A stretch of 64,000 nt of DNA, taken from the NCBI RefSeq assembly GCF_900129885.1, contig NZ_FQXE01000010.1, positions 124,001-188,000 of the forward strand, in the 5' to 3' direction. Shown here piece by piece: positions 26,617 through 35,893 of the stretch. Source of the DNA: Pollutimonas bauzanensis (lineage in GTDB: Bacteria > Pseudomonadota > Gammaproteobacteria > Burkholderiales > Burkholderiaceae_B). The position numbers were made by a program, and so were the translations under genes. The notes under the pieces are model-generated. The model was not told the DNA's origin. It ran no database searches and was given only the letters and a program-made list of their open reading frames with translations. Each line of letters begins with the position of its first letter. Position 1 is the first letter of the stretch.

Positions 26617-27472
26617 GCAACTTCCACTGTTTCCCGATACCCCGGCTTCAACCTCGGCGCTGCAGCCCGCGCCCCAGCCCAGGGCCGAGCACGCCGTCGC
26701 CACGGCCTGCCCGCCGGCCCTGCCCCATAACGCCCGCTGGCGCGAAGTGCGGGCGGCGCAACAAACCATAGGCTATGTGCTGCAGCGGTCGCGGCGCAAA
26801 AGCATAGGCCTGACCATCAACGACGATGGCCTGCAGGTCACGGCGCCCAATTGGGTCACGCTGGGCCAGATCGACGCCACCGTGGTCGAGAAAGCGCCCT
26901 GGATACTGGGGAAATTGCGCATCCGGCAAGCGCGCCAGCAGCACCTGGCCACCGCCGATACCCTGTGGCAGAATGGCGGCACCATTCCCTATCTGGGCAG
27001 GCGCATCGTCCTGAAGCTGGACGGCATGCAAAAAACGCCGGTGTTCCAGGGCGCGCCCTTCGCGCCCGAGCATGGCAATGTGCTCAGCCTGCCGCTGCCG
27101 GCCGACGCGGATCGCAACCGGGTGCGCGACAGCGTGCACTCATGGCTGCAGCAGCAGGCCCTGGCCTGGTTCGGCCAGCGCCTGCAGCATTTCCTGGATG
27201 CCAGCCAGCTGACGATACGCCGCTGGAGGCTTTCGTCGGCCGCCACCCGCTGGGGATCGTGCAGCAGCGACGGCAATATCATGCTGAACTGGCGCTTGAT
27301 ACACTTCGAACACGATATCATTGACTATGTGATCGCCCATGAAATCGCCCATTTGCGTGAAATGAACCACAGCAAGGACTTCTGGCGCGAAGTGGGGCTG
27401 ATACTGCCCGGCTTCGAACGATCGCGCAATGCCCTGCGGCAGCATGATCCCGGCTCATTGCCGCTGCTCTGA
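26603..27472 (+). CDS. YgjP-like (DUF45/SprT-type) metallopeptidase family protein
   Basis: A 289-residue zinc-peptidase-fold protein. The HExxH motif is VIAHEIAHLREMNHSKDFWREVGLILPGFERSRNALRQ, where the third ligand His is the one in MNHSKDF. WRLSSAATRWGSCSSDGNIMLNWRLIHFEHDIIDYVIAHE is the signature just before it. The N-terminal 70 residues are Pro/Ala-rich and unconserved. It starts 14 bases before the end of plsC. Function is unproven; family members are annotated as predicted metal-dependent hydrolases. Confidence 0.87.
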   Translation: MGWPEQLPLFPDTPASTSALQPAPQPRAEHAVATACPPALPHNARWREVRAAQQTIGYVLQRSRRKSIGLTINDDGLQVTAPNWVTLGQIDATVVEKAPWILGKLRIRQARQQHLATADTLWQNGGTIPYLGRRIVLKLDGMQKTPVFQGAPFAPEHGNVLSLPLPADADRNRVRDSVHSWLQQQALAWFGQRLQHFLDASQLTIRRWRLSSAATRWGSCSSDGNIMLNWRLIHFEHDIIDYVIAHEIAHLREMNHSKDFWREVGLILPGFERSRNALRQHDPGSLPLL

Positions 27473-27514
27473 CGCCCCGTTCCTGTTACCCCGAATAATC
27501 TGAAGGAGAAAACC

Positions 27515-27910
27515 ATGCGTTTGCTACATACCATGCTGCGCGTCGGCGACCTGGACCGCTCGCTGATGTTCTACACCGATGTGCTGGGAATGAAACTGCT
27601 GCGCCGCAAAGACTATCCCGACGGCAAATTCACCCTGGCCTTTGTCGGCTACCAGGATGAAAGCGAAGGCGCCGTCATCGAGCTGACCCATAATTGGGAC
27701 ACCCCGGCCTACGACCTGGGCAATGGCTATGGCCACATCGCCCTGGAAGTGGAAGACGCCTATGACGCCTGTGCCCGCATCAAGGAAAAGGGCGGCAATG
27801 TAACGCGCGAAGCCGGCCCCATGAAGCACGGCCAGACCGTCATTGCCTTCGTGGAAGACCCCGATGGCTACAAGATAGAACTGATACAGCGCAAGGAACG
27901 GGCCGACTAG
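27515..27910 (+). CDS. gloA: Lactoylglutathione lyase (glyoxalase I)
   Basis: GloA converts the methylglyoxal-glutathione hemithioacetal to S-lactoylglutathione. The 131 residues have [73 protein letters not shown], and a C-terminal [15 protein letters not shown]. Metal ligands are the first His, a Glu, the GHIA His and the final Glu. AAGGAGA lies 5 bases before the ATG. Confidence 0.96.
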   Translation: MRLLHTMLRVGDLDRSLMFYTDVLGMKLLRRKDYPDGKFTLAFVGYQDESEGAVIELTHNWDTPAYDLGNGYGHIALEVEDAYDACARIKEKGGNVTREAGPMKHGQTVIAFVEDPDGYKIELIQRKERAD

Positions 27911-27938
27911 GCCCGGTCCGCCGGAAAAGCCGCCGGCC

Positions 27939-30161
27939 CTAGGCCGGCTGACGGTCGAAGGCGCCGGGCGGGAAGTCATCCACTTCGATGACCGCGGCGA
28001 CCGCCTCTTCGGCCGCCTCCAGCGAACCGGCCTGGGCATCGGTGATGGCGCCATTGGCATGGGCCACGCGCCAGTCCTTCAGGCCCGCGTGCCTGATGCG
28101 ATCGAGGACCGGCTGCACCTCGACCACCAGCTCAAAGGCGCGCTCCAGCCGTTCCACGCCGGGGTTGTCGTGCCCTTCCCAGACCGCGCCGACCAGCCGG
28201 TCGCGGGTATCGGAGGGCTCCAGGAGGATATTGGCGCAAAGCGCCGTGGTTTTATCCAGCGGCGGCGCCGCCCGCAGGCCTGGCGGCAGCAGCAGCGCCC
28301 GCAAAACCCATCCGGCGCTGCGCAAGGGCAGATTGAGCAGCACGTCGTCCAGGCGCTTTTCGATGGTGGCGCAAGCCTGTTGGGAGCACCACTTCACCAG
28401 CGGCAGGTCGGACTCATGCTGGCCTTCATCCTGCCAGCGCTTGAGCACGGCGGACAGCAGATAGAGCTCGGCCAGCACGTCGCCCAGGCGGGCGGAAAGC
28501 ATCTCCTTGCGCTTGAGCGAGCCGCCCAGCGTCAGCAGCGCCACTTCCGAGACCAGGGCGAATGCCGCGGCGTAGCGCTCCAGGCCGCGATAGTAGGGGG
28601 CCGCCGGCCCCACACCCTTGGGCGCGGCGGCAAAACGGCCCGCCGTCCAGGCCATGCCGATGGCCCTCAGGGCGTTCTTCGCGCTATGGGCCAGGTGCTT
28701 CCAGATGACCGCGTCGAAGGCGTCCTCGCCGGCGGCCAGGTCGCTGTCGCCCAGGGCCACCACTTCCTTCATGAGATAAGGATGGGCCCGGATGGCGCCC
28801 TGCCCGAATATGATGAGGCTGCGGGTAAGGATATTGGCGCCCTCCACCGTGATGGCCACCGGCAGGGCCCGATACAGATTGCCCAGGTAGTTGCCGGGGC
28901 CGTCGATGACCGCCTTGCCCGCGTGTATGTCCATGGCGTCGTTTACCGATAGCCGCATGCGTTCGGTGGCGTGCAGCTTCATGATGGCCGACACTACCGA
29001 CGGCTTGTATCCCAGTTGCAGGCCCGCGCAGGTGAAGCGGCGCGCGGCTTCGACCAGATAGGCATTGCCGGCCAGGCGGCCGAGCTTTTCCTGCACGCCT
29101 TCGAATTTGCCGACGGGGATGCCGAACTGCGTGCGAACGCGGGCATATGCCCCCGAAGTATGCGCCGCAAACACACAGGCGGCCGCCGACAATGAAGGCA
29201 GGGAAATGCCCCGGCCGGCGGCCAGGGCGCTCATCAGCATTTGCCAGCCCTGCCCCGCGCGCTCCACGCCGCCTATCAGGGCGTCAAGGGGGACGAACAC
29301 GTCAGTGCCTTCGGTAGGGCCGTTCTGGAAGGCCTGCATCGCGGGCAGATGGCGCCGTCCCGTGACGACGCCGGGCAGATGAGTCGGCACCAGCGCCACG
29401 GAAATCCCCAATTCCCGCTCGCCGCCTATGAGCCGTTCGGGGTCCGACAGCTTGAACGCCAGGCCCAGCACCGTCGCCACCGGGCTCAGGGTAATGTAGC
29501 GCTTGCGCCAATTGAGCAGGATGCCCAGGGTATCGACGCCGTCGATATCGCGCCGGCATACCACGCCGGTGTCGGTCATGGCCGCGGCGTCGGAACCGGC
29601 TTCAGGGCTGGTAAGGCCGAAACACGGGATTTCCTCGCCGCGCGCAAGGCGCGGCAGCCAATATAGCCGCTGCTCCTCGGTGCCGAACTGCATGAGAAGC
29701 TCTCCGGGGCCCAGGGAATTCGGAACCATGACGGTGACTGCTGCAGTGACCGAGCGCACGGACAGCCGGCGCACGACTTCCGAATGGGCGTAGGGCGAGA
29801 AGCCCAGCCCGCCATATTCCTGCGGGATGATCATGCCGAAAAAGCCGTGCTGCTTGAGGAAGGCCCAGACATCCTCGGGCAGGTCGCCATGCTTCCAGGT
29901 GATGTCCCAATCATTGAGCATGCGGCATACCTGGGCCACGGGGCCGTCCATGAAGGCGCGTTCGCCGGCGGTTAGTGCGACCGGCCTTGCATTGACCAGG
30001 GTGCGCCAGTCGGGCTTGCCCGAAAAGAGCTGGGCATCCCACCATACGTCGCCGGCTTCGATGGCTTGCCTCTCGGTTGGCGACAGGGTCGGCATTGTTT
30101 CGCGCGCCTTGCGGTATAAAGGCTCAGTCAGCCACTGGCGGCGCCAGGCTCTCCAATTCAT
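27939..30161 (-). CDS. FadE-type acyl-CoA dehydrogenase
   Basis: A 740-residue FAD-dependent acyl-CoA dehydrogenase of the long FadE class with the C-terminal extension (DUF1974). The dehydrogenase core has FGMIIPQEYGGLGFSPYAHSEVVRRLSVRS, GTEEQRLYWLPRLARGEEIPCFGLTSPEAGSDAAAM, NGPTEGTDVFVPLDALIGGVERAGQGWQMLMSALAAGRGISLPSLS, and VEGANILTRSLIIFGQGAIRAHPYL. It lacks the N-terminal transmembrane helices of E. coli FadE and is about 70 residues shorter. Predicted to carry out the first step of fatty-acid beta-oxidation. The C-terminus (FDRQPA) stops in a palindromic GGCCGGC stretch. A FadE regulator is not seen nearby. Confidence 0.92.
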   Translation of the reverse strand: MNWRAWRRQWLTEPLYRKARETMPTLSPTERQAIEAGDVWWDAQLFSGKPDWRTLVNARPVALTAGERAFMDGPVAQVCRMLNDWDITWKHGDLPEDVWAFLKQHGFFGMIIPQEYGGLGFSPYAHSEVVRRLSVRSVTAAVTVMVPNSLGPGELLMQFGTEEQRLYWLPRLARGEEIPCFGLTSPEAGSDAAAMTDTGVVCRRDIDGVDTLGILLNWRKRYITLSPVATVLGLAFKLSDPERLIGGERELGISVALVPTHLPGVVTGRRHLPAMQAFQNGPTEGTDVFVPLDALIGGVERAGQGWQMLMSALAAGRGISLPSLSAAACVFAAHTSGAYARVRTQFGIPVGKFEGVQEKLGRLAGNAYLVEAARRFTCAGLQLGYKPSVVSAIMKLHATERMRLSVNDAMDIHAGKAVIDGPGNYLGNLYRALPVAITVEGANILTRSLIIFGQGAIRAHPYLMKEVVALGDSDLAAGEDAFDAVIWKHLAHSAKNALRAIGMAWTAGRFAAAPKGVGPAAPYYRGLERYAAAFALVSEVALLTLGGSLKRKEMLSARLGDVLAELYLLSAVLKRWQDEGQHESDLPLVKWCSQQACATIEKRLDDVLLNLPLRSAGWVLRALLLPPGLRAAPPLDKTTALCANILLEPSDTRDRLVGAVWEGHDNPGVERLERAFELVVEVQPVLDRIRHAGLKDWRVAHANGAITDAQAGSLEAAEEAVAAVIEVDDFPPGAFDRQPA

Positions 30162-30247
30162 GATGATCCCTTTGTTGCTTTATCTCTTGCTATGATAAAT
30201 GCCATTATCTACCGAAAAACCGGATGCATGTCCGCAGTGTGGCCCAT

Positions 30248-30655
30248 ATGTCGCAGACCAACCCCGTCCCGATACGCGAGGCTTGCCCGCCTGGCGCCTG
30301 CACCTGCGAGCGCGACGGCCTGTTGAACGAGGCCGGCGGCGATACCCGCGTGCTGATGCTGACCAGGCAGGAAGAAAAAAAGCTCATCGAGCGCATCGAG
30401 AATATTTCCAGCTATGCCGACTTGAAGCATGTCGAAGAACGCATGCAGGCGCAACTGGGGATTGTCCTCCGGATCACCCCGAGCGGGCGCGGAGTCCGAA
30501 CCGTGCGCGGCTTCAATATCCAGCTCGCCGAGCGTCCCGGGCTTTGCCGCAAGACGCGGCAATCCATCCCCGCGGCCGTTCGCCGCTGCCTCGATAAAAA
30601 CCCCGACATCGCCTACGCCCTCCTTGACGCGCACGACCTGCTCGGCGCCGGCTGA
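30248..30655 (+). CDS. Cys-rich small protein of unknown function
   Basis: A 135-residue protein that I do not recognise. N-terminal CPPGACTCERDGLL has the pattern Cys-x4-Cys-x-Cys, which suggests a metal site. A charged helix (LTRQEEKKLIERIENISSYADLKHVEERMQAQLG) follows, and then the well-ordered GLCRKTRQSIPAAVRRCLDKNPDIAYALLDAHDLLG. The ATG at 30248 is preferred over 30224, but no clear ribosome site discriminates. It precedes the ParB-like gene by 105 bases and may be cotranscribed. No homologue is named from memory with confidence. Confidence 0.7.
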   Translation: MSQTNPVPIREACPPGACTCERDGLLNEAGGDTRVLMLTRQEEKKLIERIENISSYADLKHVEERMQAQLGIVLRITPSGRGVRTVRGFNIQLAERPGLCRKTRQSIPAAVRRCLDKNPDIAYALLDAHDLLGAG

Positions 30656-30760
30656 GCCGCAGGGCAGGGGCTGGCCGGCTTCCCGGACAGGCCGCTTGCA
30701 CCGGCGCGCCGCGGCGCCGCTGTGTACACTACGCGCGCTACCCTCGCTTTTTTTCAGGCC

Positions 30761-31579
30761 ATGACCATTATTATCAACGAAGACCTCCGTGCCTATATCG
30801 ACCCGCTGACCAATGACGAATTCGCAGCGCTGGAACGCAGCCTGCTGTCCGAAGGGTGCCGCGATGCCCTGGTGCTGTGGGGCGATATTCTGGTCGACGG
30901 GCACAACCGCTACAGCATCTGCCAGAAGCACGGAATTCCTTTCAACACCACGCAGAACCACAGCTTCCAGTCCATGGAGGACGTGCACCTGTGGATGATA
31001 GACAACCACCTCGGGCGGCGCAGCGTATCGGATTTTCAGCGCGGCGTGCTCGCGCTGCGCAAGAAGGAAATCATATCCGCGCGCCTGGCGCAGGCGCAAG
31101 CCCGGCGGGCTTCGGCGGAACTCGCCGATGCCGGCGCCGGCGCCGGGGCCGCGCCGGAGGCCGAGCCGCCCTGGACCCGCGAGCTCGTCGCGCGCGCCGC
31201 GCGGGTGAGCAGCGCAACGCTGGGCCAGATCGAGAAAATCCAGAAGACCGCCGCGCCGGAACTGGTGGACGCCGTAAAGTCGGGCGTGATCTCCATCAAT
31301 GCCGCGGCCGCCGTGGCGTCCCTGCCCAGCGAGAAGCAAGCCGCGGCCGTTGCCGGAGGCAGGAAGGAACTGCGCCAGGCGGCAAGGCAGGTGCGCGAAG
31401 CCAGGCTGCCGCTCAGGCCGGAACCAGAGGCGCCGCCCAGCGACGCCACACCCGATCAGATCCGGATCCACCGCCTGACGCTATTGGTCGCCGAACTCAC
31501 CGAAGAGCGCGACCATCTGAAAAAGAAAGTCCAGCACTTGACCATCGCGCTTGCCGAGGCGCGCGGCGGGACGGCCTGA
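30761..31579 (+). CDS. ParB-like N-domain protein, plasmid-partition type
   Basis: A 272-residue protein with a ParB/Srx-like N-terminal domain. ILVDGHNRYSICQKHGIPF is the GHNR box of that fold, and YIDPLTNDEFAALERSLLSEGCRDALVLW and VHLWMIDNHLGRRSVSDFQR precede and follow it. A linker (about 110-135) is Ala/Gly-rich. The C-terminal helices RAARVSSATLGQIEKIQKTAAPELVDAVKSGVISINAAAAVASLP are helix-turn-helix-like. A coiled coil (LTLLVAELTEERDHLKKKVQHLTIALAEA) ends it. ParA is absent, so it is an orphan. Its role could be DNA binding or a mobile-element relic. The ATG at 30761 is chosen; the ATG at 30722 is in a low-similarity stretch. Confidence 0.8.
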   Translation: MTIIINEDLRAYIDPLTNDEFAALERSLLSEGCRDALVLWGDILVDGHNRYSICQKHGIPFNTTQNHSFQSMEDVHLWMIDNHLGRRSVSDFQRGVLALRKKEIISARLAQAQARRASAELADAGAGAGAAPEAEPPWTRELVARAARVSSATLGQIEKIQKTAAPELVDAVKSGVISINAAAAVASLPSEKQAAAVAGGRKELRQAARQVREARLPLRPEPEAPPSDATPDQIRIHRLTLLVAELTEERDHLKKKVQHLTIALAEARGGTA

Positions 31580-31688
31580 GGCGGAATAGCGATCCGCCCG
31601 AATCGCGGCGATCGCGCCATTCATGGACCATCGGCGGCAAGGCGCGATTTTCCTTACACTACAGGAATCCAGCCAATAAAGCCGAGCC

Positions 31689-32678
31689 GTGGAAGACATC
31701 GTCCAGCTGCGCCCTGAAGGTTTGTACTGTCCAGCGGGGGATTTCCATATCGACCCCTGGGGGCCGGTGGCGCGCGCCGTCATCACGCACGGCCATGGCG
31801 ATCATGCCCGGGCCGGCATGGGCCAGTACCATACCTCGCGCAGCGGCCTGCCCATTCTGCAATGGCGTTTGCGGGAACAGCAATTCCACTGCCATGATTA
31901 TGGCGAGGTATTCCAGCTGGGCGATGCGCGGGTATCGCTGCATTCCGCCGGCCATGTGCTGGGATCGGCGCAGGTGCGCATAGAGGCCCGCGGCGGCACG
32001 TGGGTGGTTTCGGGCGACTACAAGCGGCAAGCCGACCCGACCTGCGAACCTTTCGAAGTGGTGCCCTGCGATACCTTTATCACGGAATCCACCTTCGGCC
32101 TGCCGATCTACCGCTGGCCGGACACCGCCGAAGTCGTCCGCGACATCGTGCGCTGGCGCGATCATTGCGCCGCGCGCGGCCAGGCCGCGATACTGTATTG
32201 CTACGCGCTGGGCAAGGCGCAACGCGTGCTGGCCGAGCTGATGGCGCACACCGACAAGCCGGTGCTGCTGCACGGCGCCATTGCGGCTGGCGTGGAAATC
32301 TATCGCCGCGCCGGCATTTCCATGATCCGGACACGGCTGGCCGGCGAAACGCCTGCCGCGGCGGATTTCGCCGGCGAGCTGGTGCTGGCGCCGCCGTCGG
32401 CGGCGGGCAGCGCCTGGCTCAGGCGCTTCGGCGGCGCGCAGCAAGGCTTTGCATCGGGCTGGATGCGGGTGCGCGGCAACCGCCGGCGCCGCAACATGGA
32501 TCGCGGCTTCGTCATTTCGGACCATGCCGACTGGCCCGGTCTGATGCGCACCATACGCGACACGGGCGCCCGCCGCGTCATCGTCACGCATGGCGATACA
32601 CGCGCACTGGTGCGCGCGCTCAATGAAGACGGCATCGCCGCCGAAGCGCTGGCGACCCAGTTTGGCGAGGACGACTGA
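31689..32678 (+). CDS. Ligase-associated DNA exonuclease (metallo-beta-lactamase fold)
   Basis: A 329-residue beta-CASP nuclease of the family that is encoded next to a stand-alone ATP-dependent DNA ligase. The metal motif is ITHGHGDHARAG, and HSAGHVLGSAQVRIEARGGTWVVSGDYKRQADPTCEPFEVVPCDTFITESTFGLP follows. FVISDHADWPGLMRTIRDTGARRVIVTHGDTRALVRAL is the C-terminal beta-CASP part. GTG at 31689 is the start. It sits 7 bases upstream of the ligase gene. The helicase and phosphoesterase often found with this pair are missing. Confidence 0.9.
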   Translation: MEDIVQLRPEGLYCPAGDFHIDPWGPVARAVITHGHGDHARAGMGQYHTSRSGLPILQWRLREQQFHCHDYGEVFQLGDARVSLHSAGHVLGSAQVRIEARGGTWVVSGDYKRQADPTCEPFEVVPCDTFITESTFGLPIYRWPDTAEVVRDIVRWRDHCAARGQAAILYCYALGKAQRVLAELMAHTDKPVLLHGAIAAGVEIYRRAGISMIRTRLAGETPAAADFAGELVLAPPSAAGSAWLRRFGGAQQGFASGWMRVRGNRRRRNMDRGFVISDHADWPGLMRTIRDTGARRVIVTHGDTRALVRALNEDGIAAEALATQFGEDD

Positions 32679-32685
32679 AACCAAT

Positions 32686-34293
32686 ATGGAACGCTTCGCT
32701 CTTCTTTACCAGGAACTCGACCGCAGCACCGCCACCCTGGACAAGCGCGCCGCGCTGGTAGGCTACTTTCGCGATGCGCCGCCGCGCGACGCCGCATGGG
32801 CGCTATACCTGCTGTCGGGTGGAAAGATCACCAGCCCGAAACGCAAGATCGCCACCACGTCCGAGCTGCGCGCGTGGGCTGCCGCGGCGGCCGGCATGTC
32901 GGATTGGCTGGTGCAGGAAAGCTATGAGCACGTCGGCGACCTGGCCGAGACCCTGGCCCTGCTGCTGCCTGATCCCGTCTTCCCCAGGGTGGATATTTCG
33001 CTGGCGGATTGGATCGAATTGCGCCTCCTGCCCGTCGCCAACGACGCGCCGCTGGTCCGGCAGGAAGCCATCACCGATGCCTGGCGCAGCCTGCCGCTGG
33101 CGCAACGGCTGCTGTTCAACAAGCTGCTGACCGGCTCCCTGCGCGTGGGCGTATCCAGGCGGCTGGTGCAGCAGGCCCTCGCGGAACTTTCGGGCATAGA
33201 CATCGCCCGCATAGCCCAGCGCATGCTGGGCGCATGGCTGCCGTCCCCCGCTTTCCTGCGCGACTTGCTCACGCCGGAAACATTGCCCACGGACAGCCAG
33301 CAGCCCTACCCTTTTTTCCTGGCCTCGCCCCTGGAAAGCCAGGCCAGCGCGCTCGGCCATATCGCAGACTGGATGCTCGAATGGAAATGGGATGGAATCC
33401 GGCTGCAGGTGCTCAAGCGGCGCGGCGGCGTAGCGCTCTGGTCCAGGGGCGAAGAACGCCTCGACGGGCGCTTTCCCGAAATCGAGGCAGCCGCGGCGCA
33501 ACTGCCGCGGGACTGCGTGCTCGATGGTGAATTGCTGGCGTGGCGCGATGACGAGGACACTCCGCTACCCTTCGCCGCGCTGCAGACCCGGATTCAAAGG
33601 CTGAAGCCGGGTCCCAGAACACTGCAGCAAGCGCCTGTCCAGGTAATGCTCTATGACCTGCTGGAGCTGGACGGCGAAGACTGGCGGCCGCGGCCGCAGC
33701 GCGAGCGCCGTCTTGCGCTGGAAGAGCTGCTGGCGGCAGGCCCCCGCGACTCCCCCTTGCGCCTGTCGCCGCTGGTGGGCGCGGCCGATTGGCACGAAGC
33801 GGCGCTGCTACGCGCCGGCGTGCGCGAGCGCGGCGTGGAAGGCCTGATGCTCAAGCGCCAGACCGCGCCCTACCAGGCCGGCCGGCGGCGCGGCGATTGG
33901 TGGAAATGGAAAATCGACCCGCTGACGATAGATGCGGTGCTGTTGTACGCCCAGCCCGGCCACGGGCGGCGCAGCACCCTTTATACCGACTATACATTCG
34001 GGCTGTGGAACGAGCAGGCCCTGACGCCGGTCGCCAAGGCCTATTCCGGCTTGAGCGACCCGGAGATACTGGAACTGGACCGCTGGATACGCGCCCACAC
34101 GCTGGAACGCTACGGGCCGGTGCGGTCGGTCGAGCCCCGTCATGTCTTCGAGCTGGCGTTCGAAGCGGTCAATCTGTCCCGGCGGCACAAGTCCGGCATT
34201 GCCGTGCGCTTCCCGCGCATACTGCGCTGGCGGCATGACAAGTCCGCGGCGCAGGCGGACCAGCTGGAAACCCTGAAAGCCCTGGCGAAGTAA
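32686..34293 (+). CDS. ATP-dependent DNA ligase
   Basis: A 535-residue stand-alone ligase. The N-terminal DNA-binding domain spans about 1-200 (FNKLLTGSLRVGVSRRLVQQAL). The nucleotidyltransferase motif I is EWKWDGIRLQV, with the lysine at residue 234 covalently adenylated. Motif III and IIIa include YDLLELDGEDWRP, motif IV EGLMLKR, and motif V WWKWKIDPLTIDAVLLYA. The OB domain follows. It probably seals nicks in a repair pathway with the exonuclease before it. The frame is open to 32590, but the start at 32686 (MERFALLYQ), 7 bases after the exonuclease stop, is natural. Confidence 0.92.
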   Translation: MERFALLYQELDRSTATLDKRAALVGYFRDAPPRDAAWALYLLSGGKITSPKRKIATTSELRAWAAAAAGMSDWLVQESYEHVGDLAETLALLLPDPVFPRVDISLADWIELRLLPVANDAPLVRQEAITDAWRSLPLAQRLLFNKLLTGSLRVGVSRRLVQQALAELSGIDIARIAQRMLGAWLPSPAFLRDLLTPETLPTDSQQPYPFFLASPLESQASALGHIADWMLEWKWDGIRLQVLKRRGGVALWSRGEERLDGRFPEIEAAAAQLPRDCVLDGELLAWRDDEDTPLPFAALQTRIQRLKPGPRTLQQAPVQVMLYDLLELDGEDWRPRPQRERRLALEELLAAGPRDSPLRLSPLVGAADWHEAALLRAGVRERGVEGLMLKRQTAPYQAGRRRGDWWKWKIDPLTIDAVLLYAQPGHGRRSTLYTDYTFGLWNEQALTPVAKAYSGLSDPEILELDRWIRAHTLERYGPVRSVEPRHVFELAFEAVNLSRRHKSGIAVRFPRILRWRHDKSAAQADQLETLKALAK

Positions 34294-34346
34294 GGAAAAC
34301 GGGCCGGCGCGCCCATTGCCGCAAGGCCCTCGGGCGGGCGGCCGCC

Positions 34347-35174
34347 TTAGTCGTCGAAGGTTTCGTGGGCGGCGCTGGCGCCACGCCGCCAGTAGCTGGC
34401 GGCCCGTATGCGCGACTTGTCCAGCCCGCGTTCATGCACCAGATACTGGCGTATGCCCCGGATGGACGCAAACTCGCCGGCGGCCCATACATAGCCATCG
34501 CCATCGGGAAGCTGAAGCCGGCGAACCGCGCGTTCCAGAGCGCTTATTCCGTCGGCGGGGTCGACGGCGCAATGCACCCACTGGATGCTCGCATCCGCAC
34601 GGGTTTCGAGCTCGATCTGGGCGCCGGGATGCCCTGTTTCGATGACGGCCAGTACACGCTTGCCTTCGGGCAGCTCGGCCAGCCTGCGGCCAATGGCCGG
34701 CAGCGCCGACTCGTCCCCGATCAATAGATGCCAGTCGAATTCCGGCGGAATGACGAAGGAGCCGCGCGGCCCGGCAATGCCGGCGTACTGGCCCGCGGCG
34801 GCTTGAGCGGCCCAGGTCGCCGCGGGGCCGCTGCCGTGCAACACGAAATCAATGTCGAGTTCGCGCGCCGCTGGATCGTATCGGCGCGGCGTGTAATCCC
34901 GCGCAATCGGACGCGGCTCTCCTTCGGGGAAAACCGGCCCTTGCGGACCAATGACAGGCAATACGGGCCGGACGCCTGGCGAAGGCGGCAAGAACAGTTT
35001 GACATGGTCATCGAACGACGCCGATATGAAATCGGCCAAGTCGTCTCCGGTGAAGGTTACGCGCACCAGCGACGGCGCAAGCCGCGACACGCGCAGCACC
35101 TGCAACATCCGCGTCTTGAGAGGATGGCGAACTTTCTGCAGCGCCAATCGTCCAGGGTTCATTAAAGCATTCAT
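34347..35174 (-). CDS. Siderophore-interacting protein / ferric reductase (YqjH/ViuB-like)
   Basis: A 275-residue NADPH-dependent flavoprotein that reduces ferric siderophores to free iron in the cytoplasm. The FAD-binding part reads VLRVSRLAPSLVRVTFTGDDLADF, then RDYTPRRYDPAARELDIDFVLHGSGPAATWAAQAAAGQYAGIAGPRGSFVIPPEFDWHLLIGDESALPAIGRRL. The NAD(P)H-binding tail has GYVWAAGEFASIRGIRQYLVHERGLDKSRIRAASYWRRG. Ten bases separate it from the PadR-like repressor at 35185, and both run in one direction. This pair corresponds to E. coli yqjH and yqjI. Confidence 0.92.
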   Translation of the reverse strand: MNALMNPGRLALQKVRHPLKTRMLQVLRVSRLAPSLVRVTFTGDDLADFISASFDDHVKLFLPPSPGVRPVLPVIGPQGPVFPEGEPRPIARDYTPRRYDPAARELDIDFVLHGSGPAATWAAQAAAGQYAGIAGPRGSFVIPPEFDWHLLIGDESALPAIGRRLAELPEGKRVLAVIETGHPGAQIELETRADASIQWVHCAVDPADGISALERAVRRLQLPDGDGYVWAAGEFASIRGIRQYLVHERGLDKSRIRAASYWRRGASAAHETFDD

Positions 35175-35184
35175 ATGGTGGTTC

Positions 35185-35880
35185 CTAAATAGATCGGGAA
35201 GGCGCAGCGGCGTCGCCCAGGATTTCGGACGCCGCGCGTTCGAGGACCGCGGCGATCCGCCGTTGCTCGGCGGCGGAGGCGTCGGTACGCCGCAGCAAGG
35301 CTGTCTTCAAGGCCCGGCGCGCGGCGACGAACTCAGGCAGCCACCCGTCGGCCTCGACCGCGGCGCGGTCGGTAGCCGCTTCGTCGTTCAGGGCCTGCTT
35401 CACCCAGGCCATTTTCCGCGCCATATGCTTGAGGCCGGCGAAGAGCAGTTCGACGCGGTCGCGATTGGCTTCCAGGTGGAGGCGTCCCGGTTCGGCAAGA
35501 TGGTAGCGCTTGCGGTTTCCGTGCGCCTCTATCGTCGCGTAATCGAGTTCTTCGAGATACGTCAGCGCGGGGTAGACCATGCCCGGGCTGGGGCTGTAAA
35601 AGCCATTGGACCGGGCGTCCAATTCCTTGATGAGCTCATAGCCGTGGCTGGGTCGCTCTTCCAGCAGGGCCAGCAGCATCAATTGCAATTCGTCCGAGCC
35701 AAACTTGCGCCCGCGCGTCAGGCGCCCGCCGGCGCCATCGCCGCCCATGCCGTCGTCATCGTCCATGGCGCCCCGGCCGCCGCCGTGCCGGCCGTGGTGC
35801 CCGCGCAGCGCCAGCCATAGCGCCCGCGCGTGGGTTCCGGATATGCTGTGCTGCAATTTCATCCTGTCGTGGGTATGCAT
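35185..35880 (-). CDS. PadR-family repressor, YqjI-like with His-rich N-terminus
   Basis: A 231-residue winged-helix regulator. The PadR domain is GSDELQLMLLALLEERPSHGYELIKELDARSNGFYSPSPGMVYPALTYLEELDYATIEAHGNRKRYHLAEPGR, which resembles E. coli YqjI closely. The N-terminal 52 residues hold seven histidines and an Asp run (MHTHDRMKLQHS..HGRHGGG..DDDD). In YqjI a His-rich N-terminus senses nickel, so metal binding is likely here too. It probably represses its own operon with the ferric reductase through the palindrome at 35894-35907. The alternative start at 35862 (MKLQH) cannot be excluded. Confidence 0.88.
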   Translation of the reverse strand: MHTHDRMKLQHSISGTHARALWLALRGHHGRHGGGRGAMDDDDGMGGDGAGGRLTRGRKFGSDELQLMLLALLEERPSHGYELIKELDARSNGFYSPSPGMVYPALTYLEELDYATIEAHGNRKRYHLAEPGRLHLEANRDRVELLFAGLKHMARKMAWVKQALNDEAATDRAAVEADGWLPEFVAARRALKTALLRRTDASAAEQRRIAAVLERAASEILGDAAAPSRSI

Positions 35881-35893
35881 TCTTCGTCCTTTT

